Shown piece after piece: positions 24,844 through 32,804 of a DNA stretch of 33,012 bases. The stretch's first letter is position 1. Each line of letters opens with the position of its first letter. A program made the position numbers and the translations under genes. The notes under the pieces are model-generated. The model made no database searches. It was not told the DNA's origin and saw only the letters and a list, made by a program, of their open reading frames with translations. The stretch covers positions 1-33,012 of the forward strand of contig MVRU01000026.1 of assembly GCA_002067745.1 (NCBI GenBank), in the 5' to 3' direction. This DNA is from Syntrophus sp. PtaU1.Bin005. Its GTDB lineage: Bacteria > Desulfobacterota > Syntrophia > Syntrophales > Syntrophaceae.

Positions 24844-26343
24844 TTACGGCTCCATATAATTCGAAAAAAAATCACGGCCCTTTTTGGTAAGTCGGTACTT
24901 CTGGGTTGGACTGCGGGGTGAATCTGGTTGTGTCATCTCAATCAATATCATTTTCAATGCGGGTTGCAGATAGTCGTAGAGGAAGGTCGGACGGTGGCTC
25001 AATTTAAGACCTTCCATCATTTCGCGGGTTCCCAACTCATTTTCTTTCAAGATGGCAAGCAACCGTCGAACTTGTTCGGTTACTTGTTCGGTTACTTGTT
25101 CGGTTACTTGTTCGGTTACTTGCCTGATGCTTGTTTTTCGGTGAATAGTGGTGACCCATACGCCGCCATCCAGCCGGATATCCGGTTCAGGCAGGCCCGC
25201 CTCCTTGCAGCGTTGAATCATGTCGTGGATGCCGGTTCCCATACGCTCGATGTACTTGGTCAGATACATGGGCTCGGCAATCAAGGGATTGGCGGGGACG
25301 GACGCATGCGGTCCTTTGAGTTTTTCGAGGGACAGCGTGGGCGGAAGGCTGCCGGGATTCCAGACTTCCAGCCGGTCCTTGAACAGCATCACCTGCACGC
25401 TGGCGTTACTGGTGTAGTCACGGTGGCAGACGGCATTAACGATGGCTTCAGCCACGACCTCCTGTGGAATCTCGTAGGAGGTGGGAACTTGAATCCCCTG
25501 TGAGCGATCGCCGGTCCACAAGTCGATTTTTGAGAGCACAAAATCCTTTGCTTGATCCACCAACTCAAAAACGGTGCCTTTGTAGACCTGATAGGAGGGT
25601 ATGGGTTTTTCCACTTCAAACCCATGAAAATGGGCACACTTAACTTCGGATGTTATCAGGAACCTCTGCGGCTTCTTGCCAAACAACAAGATGGCGGCAT
25701 GGGTTGGTCGCCCCTTGTCGAGCAGATTCAGATGGACCAGGACCTCCTTGGGGTGCGTATTCTCCGCTAAAGGAAAACTGCGGCCGCGCCGGGCCAAAAC
25801 CAGAAACCGGGAGATCTTTTCGAAATCCAGGTCCTCCAAAGTCGCATTACGACAGAAGGTAGCGTCAAACGGAGTAAAACGGATCAGTTCCCGATCCTCC
25901 AACAATTTGACCAGACTGGAATAGACAGCGGCAATCAACTCTTCGGCTGAATTGATTCGGCGGCGGATCAAGGCGGTCCCGGCTTCATCAATGAGCCCTC
26001 TCATTTTCGGGTGACGTTGGGTATCATCGTTTCCTTTGACATAGATGAGGCGGTTTTTACCCAATTCTGTAGCTTTGCGGAATTCCCTGTGAGTCGGGGA
26101 AAGCCCCTCTCTGTCTTCCCATCCATACTCATTGCCGAAAATTCCCAAATAAACATCACAACGCTGAATCTCTTCCAGATAGCAGGCATCTGCTCTTTGG
26201 TCTGCCGCAGGCATATCTTCAAACAAGAACACCTCAAAGAACCGGCGCAGGAGGGCGTCTCCCTGCAGGTAATCCCGCAGAACGATGCGTTCTGTTGCCA
26301 GTTCCTTCTGGACGCTGCTGATGAAGATACGCAGAGGGGTCAT
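24844..26343 (-). CDS. DUF4062 + ATP-binding (AlbA/Schlafen-like, COG2865) protein
   Basis: The 499-aa protein begins with a DUF4062 domain: LRIFISSVQKELATERI, then CDVYLGIFGNEYGWEDREGLSPTHREF and KNRLIYVKG, a fold related to TIR-like nucleotide-binding domains. The middle (~200-400) matches proteins of the COG2865/HATPase_c_4 group: EIPQEVVAEAIVNAVCHRDY, then DRLEVWNPGSLPP and IERMGTGIHDMI. A VTEQ tandem repeat links to a winged-helix C-terminus. Such proteins are predicted regulators or effectors; DUF4062 proteins occur in defence islands. It overlaps brxC by 4 bp and ends 3 bp before pglX, so it is built into the BREX core between brxC and pglX, where BREX loci do not usually have it. Confidence 0.85.
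   Translation of the reverse strand: MTPLRIFISSVQKELATERIVLRDYLQGDALLRRFFEVFLFEDMPAADQRADACYLEEIQRCDVYLGIFGNEYGWEDREGLSPTHREFRKATELGKNRLIYVKGNDDTQRHPKMRGLIDEAGTALIRRRINSAEELIAAVYSSLVKLLEDRELIRFTPFDATFCRNATLEDLDFEKISRFLVLARRGRSFPLAENTHPKEVLVHLNLLDKGRPTHAAILLFGKKPQRFLITSEVKCAHFHGFEVEKPIPSYQVYKGTVFELVDQAKDFVLSKIDLWTGDRSQGIQVPTSYEIPQEVVAEAIVNAVCHRDYTSNASVQVMLFKDRLEVWNPGSLPPTLSLEKLKGPHASVPANPLIAEPMYLTKYIERMGTGIHDMIQRCKEAGLPEPDIRLDGGVWVTTIHRKTSIRQVTEQVTEQVTEQVTEQVRRLLAILKENELGTREMMEGLKLSHRPTFLYDYLQPALKMILIEMTQPDSPRSPTQKYRLTKKGRDFFSNYMEP
25071..25122. repeat. 12-bp in-frame tandem repeat (VTEQ linker)
   Basis: Four full copies of CTTGTTCGGTTA (25071-25118) plus a partial copy. On the minus strand it encodes VTEQ units in a linker between the ATPase-like part and the winged helix of the DUF4062 protein. 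Because the unit is 12 bp, slippage would change the linker length without a frameshift. Similar TEQV repeats are known in related COG2865 proteins. Confidence 0.9.
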
Positions 26344-29300
26344 ACAATCACCGGTCCCTTCTTGATTTTTTCCAGCAGAATGGTCCGGCTCTCTTCAATC
26401 CAGGCATCCACATCGGCTTCGGATTTCAGCGTGCGGCCGGGAAGAGAAACATCCTGGACTTTCGGTTCCATCATTTTAGCTGCGCCAAAGATAACTTGGT
26501 CAAAACGCCCAGGCATAGCGGCGATACGGTCACGGAGCGATTGAAGAGAGATGGAATCCAGTGTATTTAGAATGGCGACAGTGTCTTCCACGGTAATTTT
26601 CGGAACGGACGAAGCGATGAGTTGCTGTTTGGTGCGTAATTCATATCGTTGTTCCTGTTCCAACTGCATCCAGTTGTCATCCGCTTTCAGCTTATCTTCT
26701 CCAGCTTCCCAAAGCTGATCCCATTGGACTTTTAACTGGTTCAATTCATCCCGCAAAAGTTGCGTGAGGTTGGCGATCAGTGGCAAGACCGGATCTAGGT
26801 CTTCGAGAAGCTGGCGCTGCTGCTCAATGGTCTTCACCTGGGCCAGAATCACCGCCGCGTCCTGAAGTCCGGAGGCTTGGTCCATCAGTCGCTTCAGTAC
26901 GGCCCAGTTCGGCCAGCGTTTAGTGATGCGTTCAGTAAGATTGGTCCAGCCATCGATGCTGCTTCCGAGTTCATCCCGCCGATTGTAGAGGACAAGCAGT
27001 TGTTCATTGCCAGCCATAAGGCTGATTTCGTTGAGGAATGCGGTATCTGGCCGCGCCGGTTTTGGAGCCTCACCGCCAGCATGGTCGGCGAGATCCAGCA
27101 TCTTTTGCAGGAAATGCGGGACATAGGCCAACTCCTCGCCCTGCTTGGCCGATAGGCCGACCTTCTGCAGCAGCTTGCGGATCTGGATGCGTTGAACGGT
27201 GGTAACGGTGGCAGATTCCACCTTGAACATCACCTTGCCGATGGTCTTGCGCTCCAACTCCTTAGGGTCGAGAGTTTGCCCGCGCTCGTCTTGAACCCGG
27301 ATCAGACCCGCCACCAGCAGCACTTGCAGCCCTCCATCCACCGCATCACGCGACCACCCATAAGGTGACGACTCGAACTGCGTGCGGATGTCCGCACCTT
27401 TCTTGCCACCGGCAATGAAGCCGAGAATGGCTTTACACACCGGGTTCTTGACGGGCTCACCTTCATCGCCCACAGCTTTCAGTGCGTCGGGAGCACCTTT
27501 CTGCGCCTTCTCATAGACCTTGGGCCAACCCACATGGTCGGCGGTATGGAACTGCGGGTAGAGCCGTTGCAGTGCGTTACCGGAGGCCTCCAGCACCATC
27601 TCCTGCAGGTCGTTGCCGAGGATTTCGTTACCGCCGCCCTGAAAGACGCGAGCTCCCGAAAAGGCTTCTTCAAGCAGTTCCCGAATCTTTCCTTCGGCGG
27701 TCTGCTTGGTGGTCTCCATGGCCGAACGGGCCTCGGTGCCTTCCGGTGTGTTGGGGACGCCGCGCTTATCGAGCGTGGCACTGGCTGCCTTGTAATCAAT
27801 GAGGTGATGGCGGAGATCGTCGGCCGAGCGCTTGGGAATAAACACAAAAACGGTCGGCGACTGGTTTCCAGCCTGACGGGCATCGGCGCGTACTGAATTT
27901 TCATCGATGCTCCATCCGTCACGAACCCACACGCAAATCCGCTGGTCGGCATCCGCTGGAAGCTGGGCGTCAAAAACCGGAGTGATGTCGCGGTTGACCT
28001 TTGAGCTGCCCTGGGTCAGAGAAAGTTTGCGCACCAGCTCCCCGAATTTCTTGCGGATGCGGTCGTCGCGTTCGGCCTCGATACGGTGCGCTTCGTTGGA
28101 CAAGGCAGATCTCTGGCTCAGGAACTCATCGCTCCAAGCCGCGCTTTCTTCGGTCTGGATTCGGTATTCATCGCCGACCTTCATCAACAGCTCACATTTG
28201 TCGAGAAGGCTGGGCAACTTGCTCCGCAAATTGCTGCTGCCGCGAGAAAGATCCTCGACCAGGAGATCAGCAAGGGTGTCGCTGGTGGCTCGGATACCGA
28301 TTTCGTTGTTTTGACCGCCGAGTTTGTTGATCAGGAAGGCCAGGCCGCAAGCGCGAGCCATGAGCCGCTCTTCTTCCGTCCCCTTGTTCCAGCTCATCGT
28401 CTTTTCGTGAACCTTGCGCGGTATAATGCGTGACTGGAGCAATTTGTCAGCAGAGTCGAAATAGAGGTAGTCGGCTGGTACAACATGCCCCAACGGCTCA
28501 TTCAGGTTGGTCTGAATAACCTTGTGAACCATACTGAGCTGGTTACGAAGCTGGCTGTCGGTTCCGGTTTGGTCCAGGACCCGCAGGGTATTTTCCCAGA
28601 AACGGCGGCGCACCGGTAAAATCGGATAGTCCTGCACAAAATAAGGAATATCATCCTGTCTGTGGCCGATGGTCGTGTCCGCCAGATGCCGGGAGATCTC
28701 GCCCAGATTGGTTTGCATAATCTGCTCGATGGGTAATTTGGCCTCAGGTTTTTTTGCCAAAATGACCTGACGGATGACGGCATCGACGTCAGTATCTGAG
28801 AGCTCCACGCGAATGGTGAAACGTCCTTCCAGTTTTTTAAGGTTGCTGGTACCTGTAACAGCGGTCTGGCCGGTACCAATGAACAGTAACTTGCCTCCAA
28901 TGTTCTTGCAGCACGATTCCACTGCCTCCTGGACATCCATAGAACGCTGACTGTCTTCGCCGATGTACTGTTGGACCTCGTCGAGTACGATAAGCGTCAG
29001 GGGGAATTTCCCATCCTTCGTCAGCGCCTGTCGAATTGCTTTAAGCATGTCATCACTCGAAATGTCTTGAACGTAGGGATAGAGGTTGTTCAGGGTTTCG
29101 ACGCAGGATGCAGGAGAAGAAAAGAGTTTAGGTTTGGCTTGGACCAGAGCATCATGGAGTCCTTCCGCTACATAGAAATTGTCCATCTCTTCGTTCCAGT
29201 CGAAGCCGCTTTGCTCAACGTGGGTGCGGAGCTGTTCATAGATTCCTTCGTGCTTGAGCCACATGATGAAGCGGGCCACTGGGTACTGCTCAGGCAGGCC

Positions 29301-29777
29301 AACGGATTTGAAGATGATCCGCAGAAGTGCCAGTCGAACACTTCCACTGGCACCAGCTCCTAACGTTCCGGAAGCGGCGTGCAAGCCTCCATGACGCTTG
29401 CCCTGGGTGCTCAGCTCCTTGAGGTTGTCGCGAATGCCTTGTGGCAGGTTGGTAATGCCGCGAGCGGTGGCTCCATCTTCAAAGACCGTGTCAACCCAAA
29501 GCGCACGGAGCATTTTGACGAGGTGTGATTTACCCGAACCGTAAAAGCCACTGACCCAAACAGCCGGTTGCTGCGCCTGGTCGATGTTCTTCAGATAGGT
29601 TTCAAGGATGTGTGACATCCCTTTTTCATATTGACCTTCGCAGACAAAGGTCTCCAACTCATAACGGAGTACGGCCAGTGCCTGGCTTGTTTTTTCGTCG
29701 TTGACGCTTGCCACCCCTTCATTGACCAGTTTTCTGGTGGCCGGATCTTTTTGATAAATGTCACGATTAATCATCAT
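26340..29777 (-). CDS. brxC: BrxC, BREX core P-loop ATPase
   Basis: I chose the ATG ending at 29777 (MMINRDIYQKDPATRKLV) because GAGGGG lies just upstream and because BrxC proteins typically start shortly before a DIF/DIY-x-KDP motif; an upstream ATG at 29834 would add 19 unlike residues and overlap brxB. The 1145-aa protein has Walker A GFYGSGKS (about 77-84) and Walker B-like LIVLDEVQQYIG. BrxC is the DUF499-related ATPase essential for BREX defence. Its start lies 11 bp after the brxB stop, and its end overlaps the DUF4062 gene by 4 bp. Confidence 0.95.
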   Translation of the reverse strand: MMINRDIYQKDPATRKLVNEGVASVNDEKTSQALAVLRYELETFVCEGQYEKGMSHILETYLKNIDQAQQPAVWVSGFYGSGKSHLVKMLRALWVDTVFEDGATARGITNLPQGIRDNLKELSTQGKRHGGLHAASGTLGAGASGSVRLALLRIIFKSVGLPEQYPVARFIMWLKHEGIYEQLRTHVEQSGFDWNEEMDNFYVAEGLHDALVQAKPKLFSSPASCVETLNNLYPYVQDISSDDMLKAIRQALTKDGKFPLTLIVLDEVQQYIGEDSQRSMDVQEAVESCCKNIGGKLLFIGTGQTAVTGTSNLKKLEGRFTIRVELSDTDVDAVIRQVILAKKPEAKLPIEQIMQTNLGEISRHLADTTIGHRQDDIPYFVQDYPILPVRRRFWENTLRVLDQTGTDSQLRNQLSMVHKVIQTNLNEPLGHVVPADYLYFDSADKLLQSRIIPRKVHEKTMSWNKGTEEERLMARACGLAFLINKLGGQNNEIGIRATSDTLADLLVEDLSRGSSNLRSKLPSLLDKCELLMKVGDEYRIQTEESAAWSDEFLSQRSALSNEAHRIEAERDDRIRKKFGELVRKLSLTQGSSKVNRDITPVFDAQLPADADQRICVWVRDGWSIDENSVRADARQAGNQSPTVFVFIPKRSADDLRHHLIDYKAASATLDKRGVPNTPEGTEARSAMETTKQTAEGKIRELLEEAFSGARVFQGGGNEILGNDLQEMVLEASGNALQRLYPQFHTADHVGWPKVYEKAQKGAPDALKAVGDEGEPVKNPVCKAILGFIAGGKKGADIRTQFESSPYGWSRDAVDGGLQVLLVAGLIRVQDERGQTLDPKELERKTIGKVMFKVESATVTTVQRIQIRKLLQKVGLSAKQGEELAYVPHFLQKMLDLADHAGGEAPKPARPDTAFLNEISLMAGNEQLLVLYNRRDELGSSIDGWTNLTERITKRWPNWAVLKRLMDQASGLQDAAVILAQVKTIEQQRQLLEDLDPVLPLIANLTQLLRDELNQLKVQWDQLWEAGEDKLKADDNWMQLEQEQRYELRTKQQLIASSVPKITVEDTVAILNTLDSISLQSLRDRIAAMPGRFDQVIFGAAKMMEPKVQDVSLPGRTLKSEADVDAWIEESRTILLEKIKKGPVIV

Positions 29778-29788
29778 CAACCCCTCGT

Positions 29789-30340
29789 TCAATATTCCTT
29801 GTCCGCAGTGATCGGCACAGCGAGATAATTCCATCCGTCATAGCCATCCAGCAGCCTGTAGTTGTTGTTTTCGTAACTGCCCGGGAAGAAGACCAGCAGC
29901 CGTCCCTTGACCATGGGTGCCAGTTTATCGACGACCTCTTTCACCTTCAGAAAGCCGAAAAGCGACCCGACTCCTTTGAGCGCAACGACGGAATCCGCTC
30001 CGATATCGTTACTCCGGAGGAAGGACTCGAACTCCTCAGTGATGAAAGCGAGGTATTTCGGCAGCAGCGTGGAGAGCAGATGCGGCTTCTGGAAGTAGCT
30101 CTTGGCGTATCGTTGCGAGGCGAGCCAAGTGGCAAAGGTGTCGGTGAGGTCGAAAATCGCCCATTCGTGGCCTGCTTGCCGGGTAACGATTTCAAATTCA
30201 TCCACTTTGGCCCGCAACCAGCGTTCTTGAGTCTCGTTGTAAACACAGAAAATCACACGCTGCGCAGCAGCGGCATCATCGCGCCAGGGGACTAATATGT
30301 ATTTGCTGTAGGAATGTATCAGCCGTTTAATTTTGCTCAC
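29789..30340 (-). CDS. brxB: BrxB (DUF1788)
   Basis: The 183-aa product matches DUF1788: residues 1-60 include VPWRDDAAAAQRVIFCVYN, then EWAIFDLTDTFATWLAS, and the C-terminal part has GRLLVFFPGSYENNNYRLLDGYDGWNYLAVPI. The length is normal for BrxB (~200 aa). BrxB is a small core protein of unknown biochemistry that is needed for defence and modification in characterised systems. Its ATG overlaps the end of brxA by 14 bp. Confidence 0.95.
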   Translation of the reverse strand: MSKIKRLIHSYSKYILVPWRDDAAAAQRVIFCVYNETQERWLRAKVDEFEIVTRQAGHEWAIFDLTDTFATWLASQRYAKSYFQKPHLLSTLLPKYLAFITEEFESFLRSNDIGADSVVALKGVGSLFGFLKVKEVVDKLAPMVKGRLLVFFPGSYENNNYRLLDGYDGWNYLAVPITADKEY

Positions 30341-31136
30341 GAAGCCACTCCATTTCTTCTTGATTGATCAGATTCGGGAACAAAACCTCAATGACGTCGC
30401 CCACGCGTTTGAACACGATCCAACCCTTGCGGGATGCTTCTTCGGCAAGCTCAATGGCCTTGTCGAAAGTGCAATCGAGTAGCTTGGTGTATTCCGTCTG
30501 GAAAAGTGCCTGTCCCCGCACACCTGAGAGATAGCCAAGGAACAAGGCATAGGAGACGCTCCCAGCGGTTGGATTGGCGCGTGCCCGTACCTTTCGGACG
30601 CGACCAGAGAGATGGTCGGATTTCGTCCATGTCGAATTGATGTTCTGGGCCATGGATTTCAAAGTCGCCTTGCTGAAGCGGCCAGGTTCTTGATCATCGA
30701 TGAACTCCTCAAGAGACACGCGGTTAATAATCGTCCCTTCTGGAAACCTCAGGATGAACGGTGCCGTGGAGCGGAAAATGGAGTCTCGGGCGTAGGTGCA
30801 GAGCAGTGCCAGCAGTGGCCGGCCTTCGATGTCGCGATTCCAAAAATAGAGAAGGACTCGGAAAAGGGCATTGGTACGATCAAGTGAGTAAAGATCAACC
30901 AGGTGTCGATACGTGAGAGCGCGGGTTTTACCGGAGCGCTTACCCAAGCAATTTTCGTCAACTATTGCTCGGAAATAATCGTTCTTATCAACCTCGGGGC
31001 AGTTGACATAGGTCAGCAAAGCTCTCAGCTCCTCAAGCATCATGGTGCGAGCAGTGTGAGCGCCGCCGTGTTCGAAGCTGAACCCGAACCGGGATAGAGA
31101 CTTATTCTTTTCTATCATACTCACCACTGGTTTCAT
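30327..31136 (-). CDS. brxA: BrxA (DUF1819)
   Basis: The 269-aa product is a DUF1819 protein: SRFGFSFEHGGAHTARTM (approx. 15-32), then a helical core with KRSGKTRALTYRHLVDLYSLD and LFRVLLYFWN, and a C-terminal part NPTAGSVSYALFLGYLSGVRG. BrxA has a DNA-binding, NusB-like fold in a solved homologue. The start used has GGCGGAG just upstream. A second ATG six codons further in (MIEKNKS, 31118) with GGTGAG upstream is possible. It is the first gene of the long minus-strand operon and overlaps an HTH relic. Confidence 0.93.
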   Translation of the reverse strand: MKPVVSMIEKNKSLSRFGFSFEHGGAHTARTMMLEELRALLTYVNCPEVDKNDYFRAIVDENCLGKRSGKTRALTYRHLVDLYSLDRTNALFRVLLYFWNRDIEGRPLLALLCTYARDSIFRSTAPFILRFPEGTIINRVSLEEFIDDQEPGRFSKATLKSMAQNINSTWTKSDHLSGRVRKVRARANPTAGSVSYALFLGYLSGVRGQALFQTEYTKLLDCTFDKAIELAEEASRKGWIVFKRVGDVIEVLFPNLINQEEMEWLREQN

Positions 31137-31233
31137 TTACTCCGCCTTTGCGTACCCACTTGTCGATTTCGTCTTTTTTGAATTTCCAGAGATGACTCAT
31201 TCGGTGGGTAGCTATACTTTTCCCCCATTTTCC
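31102..31233 (-). pseudogene. C-terminal end of an excisionase-type HTH protein (HTH_17), truncated
   Basis: The minus-strand frame reads from ATG 31200 to the TAA at 31102-31104: MSHLWKFKKDEIDKWVRKGG, followed by 12 more residues. WKFKKDEIDKWV is the conserved end of HTH_17 (MerR/excisionase-like) DNA-binding domains. Upstream, the same frame continues GKSIATHR, also as in the family, but meets a TAG after 11 codons; no N-terminal helices are found in any frame. It overlaps the brxA start by 35 bp. It may be a decayed BREX operon regulator, in the position where other BREX loci carry a regulator such as BrxR (which belongs to a different family). Confidence 0.6.
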
Positions 31234-31748
31234 TATTTATCCTTTCGGTTATCAGTGGCATCACAGACATACAGTCTAATCCTCAGTTTGTGTTTCTTTG
31301 GGTTAACCTGCAATGTTTTACCATCAGATACTTTTGCTACCTACCTTTACTGGTTTGGATGACGACATTAGGATGGAAAGGATAATACTAAAGTGAATAA
31401 AAGAAATGCAAAGAATGCTGCTATTGAATAAGTTTTGCGAAGTTCCATAGGTTTGATCCAACGTGAGAATGTCAAACAACAGCGATGCGCTCTATACCAC
31501 ATTCAGCATAACATTGGAATGGATATTAAAAATATTTAACTATTTCTATAAATTGCATTAGCAGGCAGAATAACATCGTCATAAACATTGAAAAGAAAGC
31601 CAGATAGCCAGATATACTTTTTTATGGCTTTTTTATTGCTGACCCGGGATATGCGCCTATCCCATTAAGTCGACTCAATCCCTCGTTTTATGGATAAAAT
31701 TTATGGGTAAAAAATAAAAAGTGGGTAAAGAATGGGTAAAATAGAAAG
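31234..31748. other. AT-rich intergenic region upstream of the BREX operon
   Basis: About 515 bp without a credible gene on either strand. It must carry the promoter for the minus-strand operon. A TTGACA lies on the minus strand at 31475-31470, but no convincing -10 box follows at 16-18 bp. Other items: AGCCAGAT twice in tandem near 31598-31613; a perfect 6-bp stem GGGATA/TATCCC at 31646-31663; and GGGTAAA at three places between 31704 and 31740. The last region, next to the tRNA-Ala, could hold an attachment site, but no matching copy was identified. Confidence 0.5.
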
Positions 31749-31789
31749 GAAAAACAAAAGGGACTTGATCTATGCTTACTCAAGTCCCT
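31749..31789 (-). terminator. Terminator of tRNA-Ala
   Basis: A 10-bp perfect stem pairs AGGGACTTGA (31759-31768) with TCAAGTCCCT (31780-31789). On the minus strand it is followed by TTTGTTTTT. It lies 8 bp past the tRNA-Ala 3' end. Confidence 0.9.
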
Positions 31790-31797
31790 GATTTTTC

Positions 31798-31873
<76 letters not shown>

Positions 31874-31891
31874 GTTGAATTGGAAGGGGAC

Positions 31892-31920
31892 CTTTAACAC
31901 AGGGCTCGCATCCTTGTCAA
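31892..31920 (-). promoter_or_regulatory. Promoter of tRNA-Ala
   Basis: On the minus strand a perfect TTGACA -35 box (31920-31915) is followed after 17 bp by TTAAAG (31897-31892) as a weak -10 box. The tRNA begins 18 bp beyond it. Confidence 0.6.
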
Positions 31921-31930
31921 CAGATTTTTC

Positions 31931-31960
31931 TTGACAAGAGAAGGCGGGCTGGGCTAATCA
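31931..31960 (+). promoter_or_regulatory. Promoter of tRNA-Leu
   Basis: A perfect TTGACA -35 box at 31931-31936 is followed by CTAATCA at 31954-31960 in the -10 place (17-18 bp spacer, weak match). The tRNA begins 8 bp beyond. The two tRNA promoters lie back to back, with their -35 boxes 10 bp apart. Confidence 0.55.
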
Positions 31961-31968
31961 GGACCTGC

Positions 31969-32056
31969 GCCGGAGTGGTGAAACTGGTAGACGCAGGGGA
32001 CTCAAAATCCCCCGATCCTTGCGGTCATGTGGGTTCGATTCCCACCTCCGGCACCA
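31969..32056 (+). tRNA. tRNA-Leu(CAA)
   Basis: An 88-nt class II tRNA with encoded CCA. Acceptor GCCGGAG pairs with CTCCGGC; the D-arm is TGGTGAAACTGGTAGACGCA; the anticodon arm is GGGGA-CTCAAAA-TCCCC with anticodon CAA. A long variable arm (CGATCCTTGCGGTCAT) and T-arm GTGGGTTCGATTCCCAC complete it. Confidence 0.97.
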
Positions 32057-32067
32057 AGTAAAATCAA

Positions 32068-32110
32068 GGGCTTACAGATTTAAATGAACTGTAAAGCCCT
32101 TTTTATTTTT
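32068..32110 (+). terminator. Terminator of tRNA-Leu
   Basis: GGGCTTACAG (32068-32077) pairs with CTGTAAAGCCC (about 32090-32099, one bulged A), followed by TTTTTATTTTT. It lies 11 bp past the tRNA. Confidence 0.85.
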
Positions 32111-32164
32111 CCGGACAAGTTCATTCTCTCCCCACTCTCTCCCCACTTTTTATTTTTTCCCCAC

Positions 32165-32198
32165 AAAAAGCCAGACAAGATTTTGATCCCTGTCCGGC
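32165..32198 (-). terminator. Second minus-strand terminator of the phage-like genes
   Basis: An imperfect hairpin pairs GCCAGACAAG (32170-32179) with CTGTCCGGC (32190-32198), with one mismatch and one bulge. On the minus strand it is followed by TTTTTGTGG. It would back up the stronger terminator nearer to the gene. Confidence 0.5.
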
Positions 32199-32258
32199 TT
32201 TAAAATCTTCCCAGGACCGAAGCCCCGGCCCCCACAAAAAAGATTTTCCCGGCCCATT

Positions 32259-32294
32259 AAAAAACCCCTTCCGATTTCTCGAAAAAGGGGTTTT
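32259..32294 (-). terminator. Minus-strand terminator downstream of the 81-aa gene
   Basis: A perfect 10-bp stem AAAACCCCTT (32261-32270) / AAGGGGTTTT (32285-32294) with a 14-nt loop. The minus strand carries six Ts at its end; the plus strand carries four, so it may work in both directions. The stretch between it and the gene (32295-32418) holds no other feature I can see. Confidence 0.8.
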
Positions 32295-32418
32295 GTGTCC
32301 ATTCATTGCAACCCGAAGTCAAGGGGAAATCGCCTCAGGACGCCTTCAATGGATTAAGACGGGTCCCCAACATTCGCCTCATCCTGAAATGAGGCCAGGA
32401 CGCCCGAATTTGAACCGC

Positions 32419-32664
32419 TCACCGCTTTTTTAGGGCCTTTCTGATTCTGTACCTCATCGTTTCCGGCTCAATGTTCAGCGCATGACAGACGGCATCGAAA
32501 AATTGATTATCCCGATCAAATAGAAAAGACTCCGCGCCCCCGGACGGCCCCCAATCTCGAAGGCGTTCAAAGGCGTCAATCAGGACCGTAAACCATAGCC
32601 GGAAAGCGCCCCGGCAAAGGTTTGCGTCGTGTGAAATCTCAAGGTTCGGTGTGGACTTTATCAT
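32419..32664 (-). CDS. Small phage-like protein
   Basis: The 81-aa product has LCRGAFRLWFTVLIDAFERLRDW, a short linker, FLFDRDNQFFDAVCHALNIEPETMRYRIRKALKKR. This pattern, a hydrophobic helix followed by an NxxFxxVCxxLxIxPExxR element, is familiar from small prophage proteins of unknown function, and the C-terminal part could be a helix-turn-helix. No convincing ribosome site is seen before the ATG. A terminator follows about 125 bp downstream. Confidence 0.6.
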   Translation of the reverse strand: MIKSTPNLEISHDANLCRGAFRLWFTVLIDAFERLRDWGPSGGAESFLFDRDNQFFDAVCHALNIEPETMRYRIRKALKKR

Positions 32665-32804
32665 GGCATAAAATGAAAAAGGCCAGGGGTCAACCGCAGA
32701 AAGGGCAACAAGCCAACAATCAACCCGCAGTATCCCCCCGACGTGTCCGGCCAGGGTGACTAAGCCCGGCCTATTTCCGTGGGTGAGGGTAGCCCCCGGA
32801 CGTT

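Noticed and set aside
23326-24921. A 531-codon plus-strand open frame antisense to pglX
   Set aside because: It is the complement of a well-supported methyltransferase, has no recognisable domain, and arises from GC-rich codon use on the other strand.
31700-31745. GGGTAAA repeats as a CRISPR-like or iteron array
   Set aside because: Only three short, irregularly spaced copies in low-complexity AT-rich DNA; no spacers and no cas genes.
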